A DNA stretch of 64,000 nt, from assembly GCF_945859705.1 (NCBI RefSeq), contig NC_079137.1, positions 79,505,150-79,569,149 on the forward strand. The letters run 5' to 3'. The position numbers and the translations under genes are program-made. This document shows, in pieces, positions 12,201 to 20,290 of the stretch; positions within the stretch are counted from its first letter, which is position 1, and every line of letters starts with the position of its first letter. The notes beneath the pieces are model-generated. The model worked only from the letters and a program-made list of their open reading frames with translations, searched no databases and was not told where the DNA came from. The DNA is from Episyrphus balteatus (taxonomy: Eukaryota; Arthropoda; Insecta; Diptera; Syrphidae).

Positions 12201-15200
12201 ATCGTAATTAAAACTAAGAAAAATAAAATAAATAAAGTTTACTACACGCGTTCAAGTTATTAACTGGGAAATCAAAACTTTTTATTTCAAAGTTATTGGT
12301 AGCGCAGGCCTTTTAATTAATTTAATCTATTTTTTTATTTTTGTTTTAATTTTTTTTTTGCATCAAATTGAAGAAAAAAAATTGTATAAGGTGATATTTT
12401 AGGTGATAGTATGATAACTTATCCATATCTATAACAAAAATAAACAAGTTGAGGATGATTTGACTAGTCTTGAGAGCTCGATACGGAAGTGCGTCTTTTT
12501 TTTAAATGTTTAATTATGGACAAAAGTTAAGATTAAAGATATTAGATATTATTAAATTTCGAAACAAGAAAGTACTTGTATTTGGTTAAATTTATGCGAT
12601 TTATCACTCGCTTCTTGAAGATAAGTTTATTCAACTTGAGGACCCAATAAAATAGATACGTCAATGCAATGTTTTTGCGATAAACTATTAGAAAAATGCT
12701 CATTTTTTTTAATTAACAGAAAGACCTTTTGTATAATACCAATTTTAATAACTTTTTTTACGCATTTATTTCTTTGCATACTTGACAATTTATAATAATT
12801 GTTATTTTTTTTTTGCTCCTAAAAACTAATTTGCTCACTTCGCAAAAAAAAAAAAATATTAAAAAGAATTATAGCTTTTTCAGTGACCATTATGACATTT
12901 CCTGTATTTAAGTACATACATATTCACAATTTTGTTTTGTGGTTCTACAAATATTTTTTTTTACCAACTACCAATAACGATTACCTATTGGTTTTTGTTT
13001 GTTTATCAAAATATGAATCTCATCTCAAATTGCGAATAAGAAGTTAACACAAGTATTGATTAAAGGTCTATGATATGATAAAACGTTTTATTTTTTTTTG
13101 TGAAATTATTGGACACGCTATAAAGTCATGTCAAAAATCATTTGATGGTTTTTTATTTATTTATTTATTTTAGCAAGTTTAGATTTTGTTTATGTTAAGA
13201 CAAGATAATTTGATAATTTTTGTATAACACCTACGTCTACTTTTTATCAGAAGAATGATTTAGCAAATTTTTATTTTTTGAATGTTCATTTTTATTTGTT
13301 TTGATAAAGTTTAGAATTTTCGATTCTACCGCAAGCAAAATTGAAAATATATGTATAAAAAACATATGTGTGAATGCTTAAGTTAAGAAAAAGGTATTTA
13401 ATAATATGAAATGAAAGCTGTACTAAACCAAGACAGGAAAAGTAAATTCGGAGGTGTTTAGAGTTGAAGTTAACACGTTCCATTTAATTATTATGGATGG
13501 CTGGAAATTTTATATAGCTATCTTAGTAACAAAACACTTTTTGACACAGGTCTTTATAGCCCTTAAAAAAGTTTAGCTTTGCACAGAGTTTGGTACTATA
13601 TTAAATTTTGAAAAAAAATGACTGTCTTTAAACTTGGTTCACTGCAGCTCTTAACCGTTGAGTTGTAGGTATCTATGTATATATTTTGGGCAGGATTTGT
13701 ATTTGTTTATGTAAATTTATAGAAAATTTTTGAAAAACTTTGCCGATTTTGTTTTTTCGGACTTTGTGGACGAAATTATTTTTTCTTTTAATAAACTATA
13801 TTTCGCTAGAGCACTAAGGTTTTGAACTAAACAAAATACCATATAGCATTTTTATTGGTGGAAATTGTTGGCAGCAACACGCTTACCCACATACCCCAAG
13901 TCCCAAAGAATCCTATTTAGCCCTTGAACCCTACCCATCATCCCAGGAGAGACACTATTACTACCCTGAGGTTCAGGAGACCCCAAAAGGTTTTTGGCCA
14001 AATTAATTAAAAAAATGAATTTAACAAAAAAATTTATTTATTAATAAAATAGTTTAATATGTTTTAAAATATAAAATGTTCCAAGAATTTGTGTTGAGGC
14101 ACATTTGACACACTGAGTGGCTATGTTCCGAACAAAGTGCATTTCTGCAACTGCTGCACCTTATTTTCGTCTTGAGGTCCTTTTATCCTGGACAGATTAC
14201 AAATCCTTTTTTTTGTGGTTAGAGTAGATGTTTACTGAGCTACTGGCCGCTTTTTTTTTAAATTTCTCCAATAAGTACCTGGAGATTGGTTGGCAAAGTT
14301 GCCCATATAATTCTTGTGTTTTCGAACCAAAATCGAAAAACAAAACGAGAACACAGACGTAATAACACTTGCATACAGCAGTGATAATAAAAGAAATATT
14401 AGATACAGTGAAAACACTCTTTAAAAGTAATAAAAACCTTAATAACCCATTAAAGAAATTCAAAAACAATCCGTCGAATTACCAAAATAAACTTTCACAA
14501 TTACTACCCTGGGGTCTACGGGACCCCAGACAGTGGATATCTTGAGCTGTACAACTTGGAAATTAATAAATAACTAATTTTTAGATGGCTACTACGTTAA
14601 TTAGAGAATTCTTAAAGTTTCGGTGGCGTCTATTAGGTACTTATTTGTTGTAAGATTCAAAAAAAATGTATGTTTGCAGTGTTTCTGGGCCCCAGGGTAG
14701 GGTTTAAGGGTTAGTAATGCAATTTTAGGTTGAGCTATGTATATTGTATAAATATCTATTAAAGTAATTGTTCTTGATAGGTCTTTTAAATGCCAAAATA
14801 AATTTATTTATAATATGCTGGAATCAACAAAATTAAAACAAAATTCATACGACTACTCCAAATGACTGTAATAGTACATTTATTGTAGTAAGGTTACTAT
14901 TTTCAGTGCAACAGGTACATATCGATAATTTACTTGAATACTGTCATATCTCAAAAATCACGAATTTTGAGTTATTCGGTCTTTTCACGAATTCCATTCG
15001 TATCAGAAATTTGCTACGATTCCCTAAAAAATGAAATGGTAACGGAGTTACGAATACTAGAGTTATGCGCGACAGAGTTACGCGCGTCAAAGTTACGAAA
15101 AACCGAAGTTACGAAAAACCGAAGTTACGAAAACAAGAGTTACGAACACCAAAGCTATGAAACGATGTTCTTGGGTTGGCAACCATTGAGATGAACGATA

Positions 15201-16413
15201 TACTGGAGGAACGTACCAAAAAGCTAGAGCGTATAGGTTAAGTAGCAAATCCTCTTTCTGTTTGATAATCTTAATTAGTTGAAAGTTGCAGACCATCAAA
15301 AATTTAAAAAAAGTTATATTTTTGACCTTTTAGGAAATTTCAGAAAAATCAAAATACGATTTTTATAAAATTCTGATCACCTGCAAACCTAATATTTAAA
15401 ATTTCCAAATAAACAATGTATTGTATAACTTGTATTACAAAAATTAGGCTTTACTTCATTCAAAAATTTCGTTTTTGAGCAAATTTCTATCCCAAAGTAA
15501 CTCTCTGATACAGGGGCATCTGAAATCTGAACTCGTCTGTCATTTTATTCTACTGCACACTTAAGCAATTTTACCAGATGATGATGCGTGTAAAATGCAA
15601 ATCAAACACATCAGACATCACCCCATTTGTTTTTCTCATGTAAAAACAAGAAAACAAACACAACTAAACAAAACCCTATAATGATAACAAGACTTTGTTC
15701 AGACATTTGTCAAAAGTTCATCAGTCTCTTAACTGACCCTGAATTTCATTCACTTTTTTCCATTTTGACATTTCTAGTTTTGTTCAGATAACATTCGTAC
15801 TTATTAAATCTAACACGCAGCTGTCATTCATATAAATTTAAACCCAGATTATACTATGTAAAAAATAATGCATAAGCCAAAATTTACATAATCAATCTCA
15901 CACACAAGTGTGTTTATTTATATGGCGTCAGCTTAGAAATTCATTAATAATTTATCTATCTATACAAAAAAAAAAATACAGCCACCTGATACAACGACTA
16001 AATCAACATTAGACATAAAAAAAAACAACAAAACCAAGTCTGAGATCAAAGATCATAATAATTCCGCTCTTACTTATAAAAACATCGTTATTTTCGCTGC
16101 TTCTACAACTGCTGCTGGTACTATTTCTACTGCTGCATCGGCTGATATGACCACTGTCTACGTCACAACAGTCTTCACATTCACAACAGCTGCTATCCAA
16201 CTTGCAAAAATGGTTCTCCTCATTAATCAAATCATAATCATTATCCACATCCGGATTGTCAAAATGACAGCGGTTATTATTATCCTTCGAACGACATTTG
16301 ACAGATTTCGATTTCGAATTTGTGCGTCGAAGTGGTTTCCGGTCAGATGGTAATTTAAAATGACGGCAGTTGTAGGAGTATTTAACATGAAATTCTTTTG
16401 CTGGAACTTTCAT
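40..16413 (-). CDS. fbl: Pantothenate kinase (fumble/PANK), 5' part of gene
   Basis: Eukaryotic type II pantothenate kinase, which phosphorylates pantothenate in the first step of coenzyme A synthesis. Coding join on the minus strand: 16413-16074, 9045-8867, 588-415, 352-234, 165-40, then off the left edge (938 nt, about 312 residues). All junctions have AG/GT signals and matching phases. Visible motifs are the nucleotide-binding MDIGGT near residues 120-125, CATGGGAYKFE at about 216-226 (the Glu is the family's catalytic base), and VNVGSGVSILAVYG in the last exon. The N-terminal extension before MPWFGMDIGG is about 114 residues, as in long PANK isoforms. The missing 3' part should carry the rest of the kinase fold. 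Introns of about 7.0 and 8.3 kb hold transposons. A short isoform starting at a Met near 9043 is possible. The kinase identity is certain; use of the long first exon is inferred from phase and position. Confidence 0.9.
234..352 (-). CDS. fbl: fbl exon 4
   Basis: Acceptor ATTTTTAG ends at 353; donor GTAAGT starts at 233. Encodes EVNMKLAKFDELDTLIKG and then ECYFYENASDI, the PANK segment just after the catalytic motif. It ends with two bases of a split Leu codon. Confidence 0.92.
415..588 (-). CDS. fbl: fbl exon 3, catalytic GGGAYKFE segment
   Basis: Acceptor TTTTTTAG ends at 589; donor GTAAGT starts at 414. Encodes 58 complete codons, including RRGSLHFIRFQT and CATGGGAYKFEKNF. The Met at 588 is internal, not a start. 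The motif order matches the PANK family exactly. Confidence 0.94.
589..1276. other. fbl intron 2, unique AT-rich sequence
   Basis: Distal part of the 8.3-kb fbl intron (589-8866). I see no exon or clear repeat. Two short opposing ORFs around 786-1039 lack recognisable content. Confidence 0.4.
1277..1878. mobile_element. Tc1/mariner-type MITE, TA target duplication
   Basis: Outer termini CAGTGGTGG(A/C)AAAATAATTAG form inverted repeats of about 25 bp, flanked by TA at 1275-1276 and 1879-1880. A third related motif (GTTTCTAATTATATTTCCAC) lies inside at about 1656-1675, resembling the inner repeats of Tc1-like IR/DR elements. The 602-bp interior has no transposase ORF, so this is a non-autonomous or decayed copy. 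Confidence 0.85.
1881..2734. other. fbl intron 2, AT-rich, nothing recognised
   Basis: No splice-bounded coding segment is seen. A less AT-rich patch at about 2380-2500 could be repeat debris but was not identified. Confidence 0.35.
2735..2947. repeat. Foldback palindromic element, family copy 1
   Basis: The left arm runs from AACAACAACTTAAAGGTGCT through GTTTATGGCTAGAGTTACAG to ATCAGACTCC. The right arm is its diverged reverse complement, ending CACTTGGTGGTAACAC and GTTGTTGTTGTTC. The same arm sequence recurs at about 31858-31967 and, inverted, at 34204-34319. Confidence 0.75.
3105..4080 (+). mobile_element. GTCT-microsatellite dispersed element (mini-me/DINE-like), copy 1
   Basis: Starts with GATGATGGAGAATGCCAAAA and AAGTGGGTCC, carries a (TGTC)n run at 3159-3229, then GCAGCCTAAACGAGTGAAGT, a long AT-rich body with repeated AACGGCTCTAACGATTTT-like blocks, and ends near CATAAGAGCAAGTACGTGCG. 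A second copy is at about 56265-57120. A GTCY microsatellite next to a conserved block is the hallmark of dipteran mini-me/DINE-1 (Helitron-related) elements; that family link is inferred. Confidence 0.6.
3159..3229. repeat. (TGTC)n microsatellite
   Basis: About 17 tandem TCTG units, degenerating at the 3' end (TGTGTGTCTGTCTCTATC). It lies inside the dispersed element and gives an artefactual SVCLSVCLSVC reading frame. Confidence 0.95.
4081..4548. other. fbl intron 2, AT-rich, nothing recognised
   Basis: Sequence between the microsatellite element and the 3' end of the LINE. No coding signal is seen. Confidence 0.35.
4549..7376 (-). mobile_element. 5'-truncated non-LTR retrotransposon (LOA/I/R1 group)
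   Basis: A 2.8-kb LINE copy within fbl intron 2 and on the same strand as fbl. The 5' end is truncated at about 7372, so the APE endonuclease is lost. The remaining ORF holds reverse transcriptase, RNase H and a C-terminal Cys/His motif. The short 3' UTR ends in CTAACCTAACCTAG on the minus strand, and no clear target duplication was found. The undamaged ORF suggests a fairly recent insertion. The RT-plus-RNase H order fits the LOA, I or related clades; exact clade placement needs a tree. Confidence 0.9.
4649..7135 (-). CDS. LINE reverse transcriptase-RNase H polyprotein (partial)
   Basis: An uninterrupted 828-residue reading frame from an internal Met; the same frame runs upstream to about 7375 (KPHWWNSGLEPHRKA), so the true protein was longer. 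The RT has SAGPDGIIPAEL, DLRPISLSSFLLKT, the FLDIEGAFNNV motif, GTPQGGVLSPLLWN and the catalytic YADD at residues 290-293. The RNase H catalytic set is Asp 554 (FYTDGSK), Glu (VFQAEIMAIKE), Asp (IFSDSQAALKS) and Asp (NCEADELAR), with WVPGH intact. A CRSC...HLLCSCP zinc-like motif ends the protein. It would copy element RNA by target-primed reverse transcription, but this copy lacks the endonuclease. Certain as a LINE protein, unlikely to be a host gene. Confidence 0.93.
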   Translation of the reverse strand: MPSALKTNNGAWTNSCEESLNLLLDTHFPSSSNIINRVDPSGPDTNSKNNLGLITREKLKWAINAFKPYKSAGPDGIIPAELQMASDILIPILEIILNGCVKLKHIPALWREVKVVFIPKAGKFSHVNPKDLRPISLSSFLLKTLERMIDIHLRNVIDPNLISTAQHAYCKGKSVETALHTVVRTIEYSLHHKEFTLVAFLDIEGAFNNVSNIAITNALKNLKVDSSLSELIDLMLKSRIINSTLGDFSARRSVSRGTPQGGVLSPLLWNLVVNELLVGLEVDGFKVIAYADDVAIAISGKHLHTIIELMQTALNKLLKWATNCGLGVNPQKTELVLFTKKYKIPQLDPPSINGVPLNFASEAKYLGLILDSKLNWKTNIQERIRKATVALFSCKKAIGNKWGLSPKITHWLYTAVIRPILTYGVAVWWTALEKVTYRDKLSKVQRSACMCISGALRSTPSAALDILLNLPPIDIFSKQVAASTAIRLQAISQWTNNSIGHTNILNSFESIHSHSDYTTPQLVFGNNYEVTIPNRSEWDNAEFLRDDSIHFYTDGSKTNDGVGGGVYSDRLNVSLSFRLPNHCSVFQAEIMAIKEVLTWLKENVISTSDIRIFSDSQAALKSLASVSTNSVTARDCRSSLMEMSEQFNIHLFWVPGHRDILGNCEADELARNGTLIPILPNKANIGIPIATCKLMLKQEAIEATNIRWSNIITCQTTKQIWPRLDPKRSKNLLSLSRLHISSVIGVLTGHCLIGRHAIRLGVISNDFCRSCLDEEEEETIQHLLCSCPALSSRRKKYLEKYFLEDTSELINTDIFNLHRFIKSSNWFN
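7377..8866. other. fbl intron 2, proximal part, nothing recognised
   Basis: AT-rich intron sequence. The segment at 8655-8755 contains a short direct repeat (AATATTAAGTCATTTG followed by AAGAACTTAACATACTTTTA). No coding exon is evident. Confidence 0.4.
8867..9045 (-). CDS. fbl: fbl exon 2, start of kinase domain
   Basis: Acceptor TTGTTGCAG ends at 9046; donor GTTAGT starts at 8866. Encodes MPWFGMDIGGTLTKLVYFEP and then an acidic stretch through RDTHLQ. This is the first nucleotide-binding loop of PANK and closely resembles vertebrate PANK1-3. The exon ends on a complete codon. Confidence 0.93.
9046..10424. other. fbl intron 1, with a dispersed-repeat block
   Basis: Noncoding intron sequence. 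A block at about 10060-10115 (TGTCGTACCTGG, CGCTTTGGAGTTGAGG, TCACTTGAACTTTAAAG) recurs inverted at about 24740-24815, so part of this stretch is an old mobile element. Confidence 0.5.
10425..10712. mobile_element. Small MITE with GGTGGTCC terminal inverted repeats
   Basis: Left end TGTACATTAAGGTGGTCCTT; the right end read in reverse is TGTACATTGGGGTGGTCCTA. The interior of about 250 bp is noncoding. Superfamily not determined. Confidence 0.6.
10713..13920. other. fbl intron 1, AT-rich, nothing recognised
   Basis: About 3.2 kb of poly-A/T-rich intron sequence with no coding segment seen. A 28-bp block at 11086-11113 is repeated inverted at 14985-15012. Confidence 0.4.
13921..14710 (-). mobile_element. 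piggyBac-like transposon remnant
   Basis: Termini CCCTTGAACCCTACCC and, reversed, CCCTTAAACCCTACCCTGGG are inverted repeats, flanked on both sides by TTAG (13917-13920 and 14711-14714), a variant of the piggyBac TTAA target. On the minus strand the frame RCSSCRNALCSEHSHSVCQM CLN at about 14175-14095 matches the cysteine-rich C-terminus of piggyBac transposases. Upstream, at about 14469-14200, are pieces of the preceding transposase region. Most of the gene is deleted, so it is inactive. Confidence 0.85.
14095..14469 (-). pseudogene. piggyBac transposase C-terminal fragment
   Basis: A decayed C-terminal piece of a piggyBac-family transposase. The first part is hydrophobic and in a different frame from the terminal CxxC...CxxH...CxxC motif near 14175-14095, so at least one frameshift has occurred. 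The CxxC spacing is the main evidence. Confidence 0.7.
14715..16073. other. fbl intron 1, proximal part, with minisatellite
   Basis: AT-rich intron sequence. Apart from the GAGTTACGAA minisatellite listed separately, no exon or element is recognised. Confidence 0.4.
15042..15165. repeat. Short minisatellite of GAGTTACGAA-type units
   Basis: About eight imperfect units of 15-18 bp based on (G/A)AGTTACGAAAAACC. Two adjacent units are identical. The unit length keeps a short reading frame open (KNRSYENKSYEHQSYE), which looks accidental. Confidence 0.8.
16074..16413 (-). CDS. fbl: fbl exon 1, long N-terminal extension
   Basis: The ATG at 16413 sits in a good fly context (CAAAATG). The exon encodes 113 codons plus one base, then a GTAAGA donor at 16073. 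It is rich in Ser, Cys, Arg and Asn, with a Cys-rich patch (SSCCECEDCCDVD) and no recognised domain. The leftover A joins CA at 9045 to make Thr, followed in frame by MPWFGMDIGG. The assignment rests on this phase match, strand and position, because the extension is not conserved enough to recognise by eye. Confidence 0.68.
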
Positions 16414-17170
16414 TTTGACAGTTCCAAAAAAAAACTTGATGACAAGTTATATAATTTAGTTTGTATCTTAATCACACACTATGTGAAATAATAACACAAG
16501 ACAGGGTGGGGGCAAAATAACTTTCGTAGTGTTGTTGTGAGTCGAAGAAGAAGACAAAGTGACGACTACGATAACAACAACAAAAACTCACACACGATCC
16601 AAATTTAAAAAACTGATGATCGACGAAACTGTGTTTTCGTTTATTTTCTTCAGTTTTTATTATTATTTATTTTTTTTTCTTTTGTTGGCTGTTAATTTTT
16701 ATGCGGATGATTTATGCAAAACTTTCAACATAATTGTTGGCAATTATACCACAAGACTTTAATTTAATTTTTTTGAATTTTCAGAAAGAAGTTACATATT
16801 TTTTTTTTTTGTTTTTGTAATTTTCGAATATGATTGATTTTAATCTTTTGGTTTCCGTAATTGTTGCAGAGAAATTTTAAGTTCAATTTAAAATTTGAAT
16901 TTTAAAGCGCATACGGTATGTATATGAAACCGACGTGTGCGGCGCGTGCGACTCGTGCAACTCCGGTTCGGATACCAAAAAAGAAATGAAAATCGATTAT
17001 TTTGAAATTCCAAAGAAGCCGTATGGAATAGAAAATATAAAAGAAACGAACGCGCAAAATGAATAAAATGGAGCTATGGATGGAAACAACCGGAGAGTGT
17101 GTTGAGTTGAGCGCGATTTGTTTAAGTAGACTATATTCCCTCTCTGTGTGTGAGCTGTAAAAGGTTTTTG
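16414..17170 (-). promoter_or_regulatory. Candidate fbl promoter and 5' UTR region
   Basis: This lies directly upstream of the fbl start. The stretch 16915-17160 is locally richer in GC and CpG (GTGTGCGGCGCGTGCGACTC), contains an ATCGAT core at about 16991 like part of a DRE site, and has pyrimidine/GT-rich initiator-like sequence. No TATA box is obvious. Placement is by position and composition only. Confidence 0.3.
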
Positions 17171-18073
17171 TAGATAATCATACGATTGTATTTCAGGGAT
17201 GTCAATATACTACTTAATAGTAGTTGGTTGAGTTTAAATTTTAAAGTGCCACCATGAGCAGTTTAACCAAATTGTTTATTTTTTACTGGTTACCTAGTTC
17301 GGGGAAAATAGAACCTTGTTTCAGAAAAATTAATACAAATTGGTATCGACGATAAATGTAACCCTTTATATTCTTTCAAAGAATCCCCTGAAATCACATT
17401 ATTCAATGTTATTAATACCGCAATGAATTACTCTTTGGCAATTTACTAGATCCGCATTGCAAAGATTAACTAACTTAACTTTTGTCAGTTATAAGGGATT
17501 GAAGAATACCAGCGATAGACTTCAAATTCGAACTTCGAATGCCTATTTTTTATTCAGTTCGATAGAGTCCAACTGAAAATCAAAAATATGTGTTACCTTT
17601 TTAAAAAGGGAACTTCTGTGTGACAACCTCATTTATCAAATTATTAAATGACTAAATATGTCATATCTTTTTAGTTTGGTCAGATAAAGCTACATATGCA
17701 TGTTTAAAAAGTCAAACAAAAACCTAAAAAAAAATACTAAGAAATACTGGTATCTCAAATTCTATTTGCCAAAAGAGATCATTTTTTATTGATCTGAGAT
17801 CAATTGTTCCAAATCTCGATTCACACACACCAATGATTTGACATTTATGTGAACATTTGTTTTTGTAAATTTTTGTCTAGGTTTTTTGTACATATATAAA
17901 AAAATTGCTCGCAAACAGTTACGAATATAAATGAATCATTTGGCAATATCTATTTGCCACAAGAGATCATTGGATTTGGTACAAAAATTTCTGTTTCAAA
18001 TGGAAATCGACATAAGAATGAATTATGGACAGCATATAATTGTATTTAACCAACACTAAGAATGAATAAGATA
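17171..18073. other. Intergenic, with a 22-bp direct repeat
   Basis: Noncoding sequence. TCTATTTGCCAMAAGAGATC occurs at about 17761 and again at about 17949, bracketing roughly 165 bp. No gene is seen. Confidence 0.4.
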
Positions 18074-18652
18074 CAGTAGTCCTTCGATAATGTGAATTAC
18101 CGATAATGCGAATTTCTCTAAAATGTGAATCGCCAAAAATTTTCATTGTCATCTCTATAATGTGAATTTCGAAAATTTTTAGACTCTGTAATGTGAATTT
18201 AGTTTGCAAAAGCTTGCATGTTTTTCTCGTTCGCGCACGCAATTTTTGTACAGGTCTGAAAAATGCATAACTGTTATTTGCCTAGACATATCTTAAGATA
18301 TATTGAATGCAGCTGAAGGCTGTAGATTTTTGTGCTAGCATTTTACATCTTTTTATGAAATTTTTTTTACGTTTTTTTATGAAGAATTGATTTTAAAGAT
18401 TCTTATGATTTTTTTTTTCAGTTTTTTAAATGGAGTGTACTCCTTATTACTTGTATTTTATTGATTTTTTTATGAATTTAATACATAAATGCTTAAACTG
18501 AGCTTAAAATAAATATTTTCTGTGATATTCATTGGTTATAAAGAATGTTTTAATCAGTTAAATGACAGTTGGAAAATGTTCCAGTAATGTGAATCCCTCT
18601 AAAATCCGAAAACGCCTTGTTTTAATTAGTTCACATTATCGAGGGACTACTG
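18074..18652. mobile_element. pogo/Tigger-like MITE, TA target duplication
   Basis: Ends CAGTAGTCCTTCGATAATG and, reversed, CAGTAGTCCCTCGATAATG, flanked by TA at 18072-18073 and 18653-18654. Several AATGTGAAT subrepeats lie near the ends. The CAGTAGTCCCTCG terminus is typical of pogo/Tigger elements (family knowledge). At 579 bp with no transposase ORF it is non-autonomous. Confidence 0.82.
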
Positions 18653-18654
18653 TA

Positions 18655-18888
18655 TAACTTTTGTTGTGTTAGTCTAATCAACAACATGAAGAAATTTACA
18701 TCAAAATTGTTTCCAATTAGTTTAAAAATAAAACAAAAAGATTTTCCTGTAAACAAAAACCTCGTAAATGTTTTAAAGCAAATAACTTTTACTATGGACG
18801 TTTTGCTGCAAAGCATTAAGAATGTAAGATATTGCAATATTCGTAGTGTTAATGCATTGTGCAATGTGAAAAGGACAAAGTAAGTTAT
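18655..18888. other. Intergenic, short opposing ORFs without content
   Basis: Two overlapping ORFs of 65-77 codons, one per strand, have no recognisable motifs. Nothing supported. Confidence 0.3.
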
Positions 18889-19232
18889 ATCACAACAAAA
18901 ACATTACTGTTAAAAAAAGAGCCAAGTTCTCCTATGTTGAAATTATGCTGGCACAAAAAGTACTGAGATGTAAAAGTGTACCAAGTTCTAAAGTTTGGGT
19001 TCAAATTCGTATCAATAAAATTTTGATTGTTCTCTTGACAATTTTTCTTAATTATCGATTTTTAAAGTTATTTCAAAAATTGCCAAGTAAACAATCAAAA
19101 TTTTATTGATACGAATTTGAACCCAAACTTTAGAACTTGGTACACTTTTACATCTCAGTACTTTTTGTGCCAGCATAATTTCAACATAGGAGAACTTGGC
19201 TCTTTTTTTAACAGTAATGTTTTTGTTGTGAT
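18889..19232. mobile_element. 344-bp near-perfect palindrome (hairpin MITE)
   Basis: The left arm begins ATCACAACAAAAACATTACT, then GTTAAAAAAAGAGCCAAG. The right arm is its almost exact reverse complement, ending AGTAATGTTTTTGTTGTGAT. The centre is near 19060 and the arms are about 150 bp. Such low arm divergence suggests a recent element or ongoing homogenisation. It directly abuts the 147-bp tandem array. Confidence 0.9.
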
Positions 19233-19254
19233 TTCACTACTTTTTGCAAGGTAT

Positions 19255-19985
19255 GGCTGTAGAATATAAAATCTCTATATTTGATGAAAATTCAGTGAAA
19301 ATGGGTGGTTGCCACGCCCCCTGCCTGAAATTCTCAAATTTAAAATTTTTTCCTTTGTATAAACTACCAGCTCTACCATTCTACCAAATTTCAAGATTCT
19401 ACGACAATCAGAAGTGCTCTATAATAATTTATGAAAACTCAGCGGAAATGGGCGGTTGCCACGCCCCCTGGCTGAAATTCTCAAGTTTTAAATTTTTTCC
19501 TTTGTATGAACTACTAGCTCTACTATTCTACCAAATTTCAAGATTCTACGACAATCAGAAGTGCTCTATAATAATTTATGAAAATTCAGCAGAAATGGGC
19601 GGTTGCCACGCCCCCTGGCTGAAATTCTCAAATTTTAAATTTTTTCCTTTGTATAACCTACCAGTTCTACCATTCTACCAAATTTCAAGATTCTACGACA
19701 ATCAGAAGTGCTCTATAATAATTTATGAAAATTCAACGGAAATGGGCGGTTGCCACGCCCCCTGGCTGAAATTCTCAAGTTTTAAATTTTTTCCTTTGTA
19801 TTAACTACCAGCTCTACTATTCTACCAAATTTCAAGATTCTACGATAATCAGAAGTGCTCTATAATATATGATGAAAATTCAGCGGAAATGGGCGGATGC
19901 CACGCCCCCTGAATTGAAAATCTCAAATTTTCGATTTTTTCCTTTGTATACACCACAAGTCCTATCACCGTGTAAAATTTCAAGT
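19255..19985. repeat. 147-bp tandem array, about five copies
   Basis: The marker GCCACGCCCC occurs at 19311, 19458, 19605, 19752 and 19899, an exact 147-bp spacing. Each unit has GAAATGGGCGGTTGCCACGC, then AAATTTTTTCCTTTGTAT, then CAAATTTCAAGATTCTACG. Because 147 is divisible by three, one frame stays open for 186 codons (a 49-residue repeat); this is probably incidental. The last unit is the most diverged. It may be the central tandem repeats of a larger mobile element. Confidence 0.93.
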
Positions 19986-20290
19986 TTCTACGATATCGGG
20001 AAGTTCTCCATAATTTTGATGATCTGTCAGTGAGTCAGTGAGTCAGTTACGGTTTTTGCGATTTTTGAAGCCCTATATCTCAGAAACTACTCATCGTAGG
20101 AGGCTGAAATTTTGTGAGGAGTTTGGTTTTTACGAGCTCAACAAATGTAGTGAGTTTGAAATTTCTAGCATCTTTGGTGTGGAAGTTAGAGGGGGGTCGA
20201 AAATGGCCTGAGTTGTTTCCTGTAAATAAGGGTGTAGTGCCAAAGTTGCTAGAGAACTTGGCTGGGCACTACCGTGCCCCTTGATATTGA
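19986..20290. mobile_element. Non-repetitive tail next to the 147-bp array
   Basis: Holds CTGTCAGTGAGTCAGTGAGT (a short GTCA/GTGA microsatellite), then GAAACTACTCATCGTAGGAG, and near its end a small hairpin GGGCACTACCGTGCCC at about 20263-20279. Microsatellite, conserved block and terminal hairpin recall Helitron-related elements with central tandem repeats. The link is inferred. Confidence 0.4.

Noticed and set aside
16147..16353. Plus-strand ORF of 68 codons
   Set aside because: Antisense of fbl exon 1.
19244..19804. 186-codon ORF as a repeat protein
   Set aside because: It is the translation of a 147-bp noncoding tandem repeat, with no start context or domain; kept only as a curiosity.
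19255..19985. CRISPR-like array
   Set aside because: Whole 147-bp units repeat, with no unique spacers, in a eukaryotic genome.
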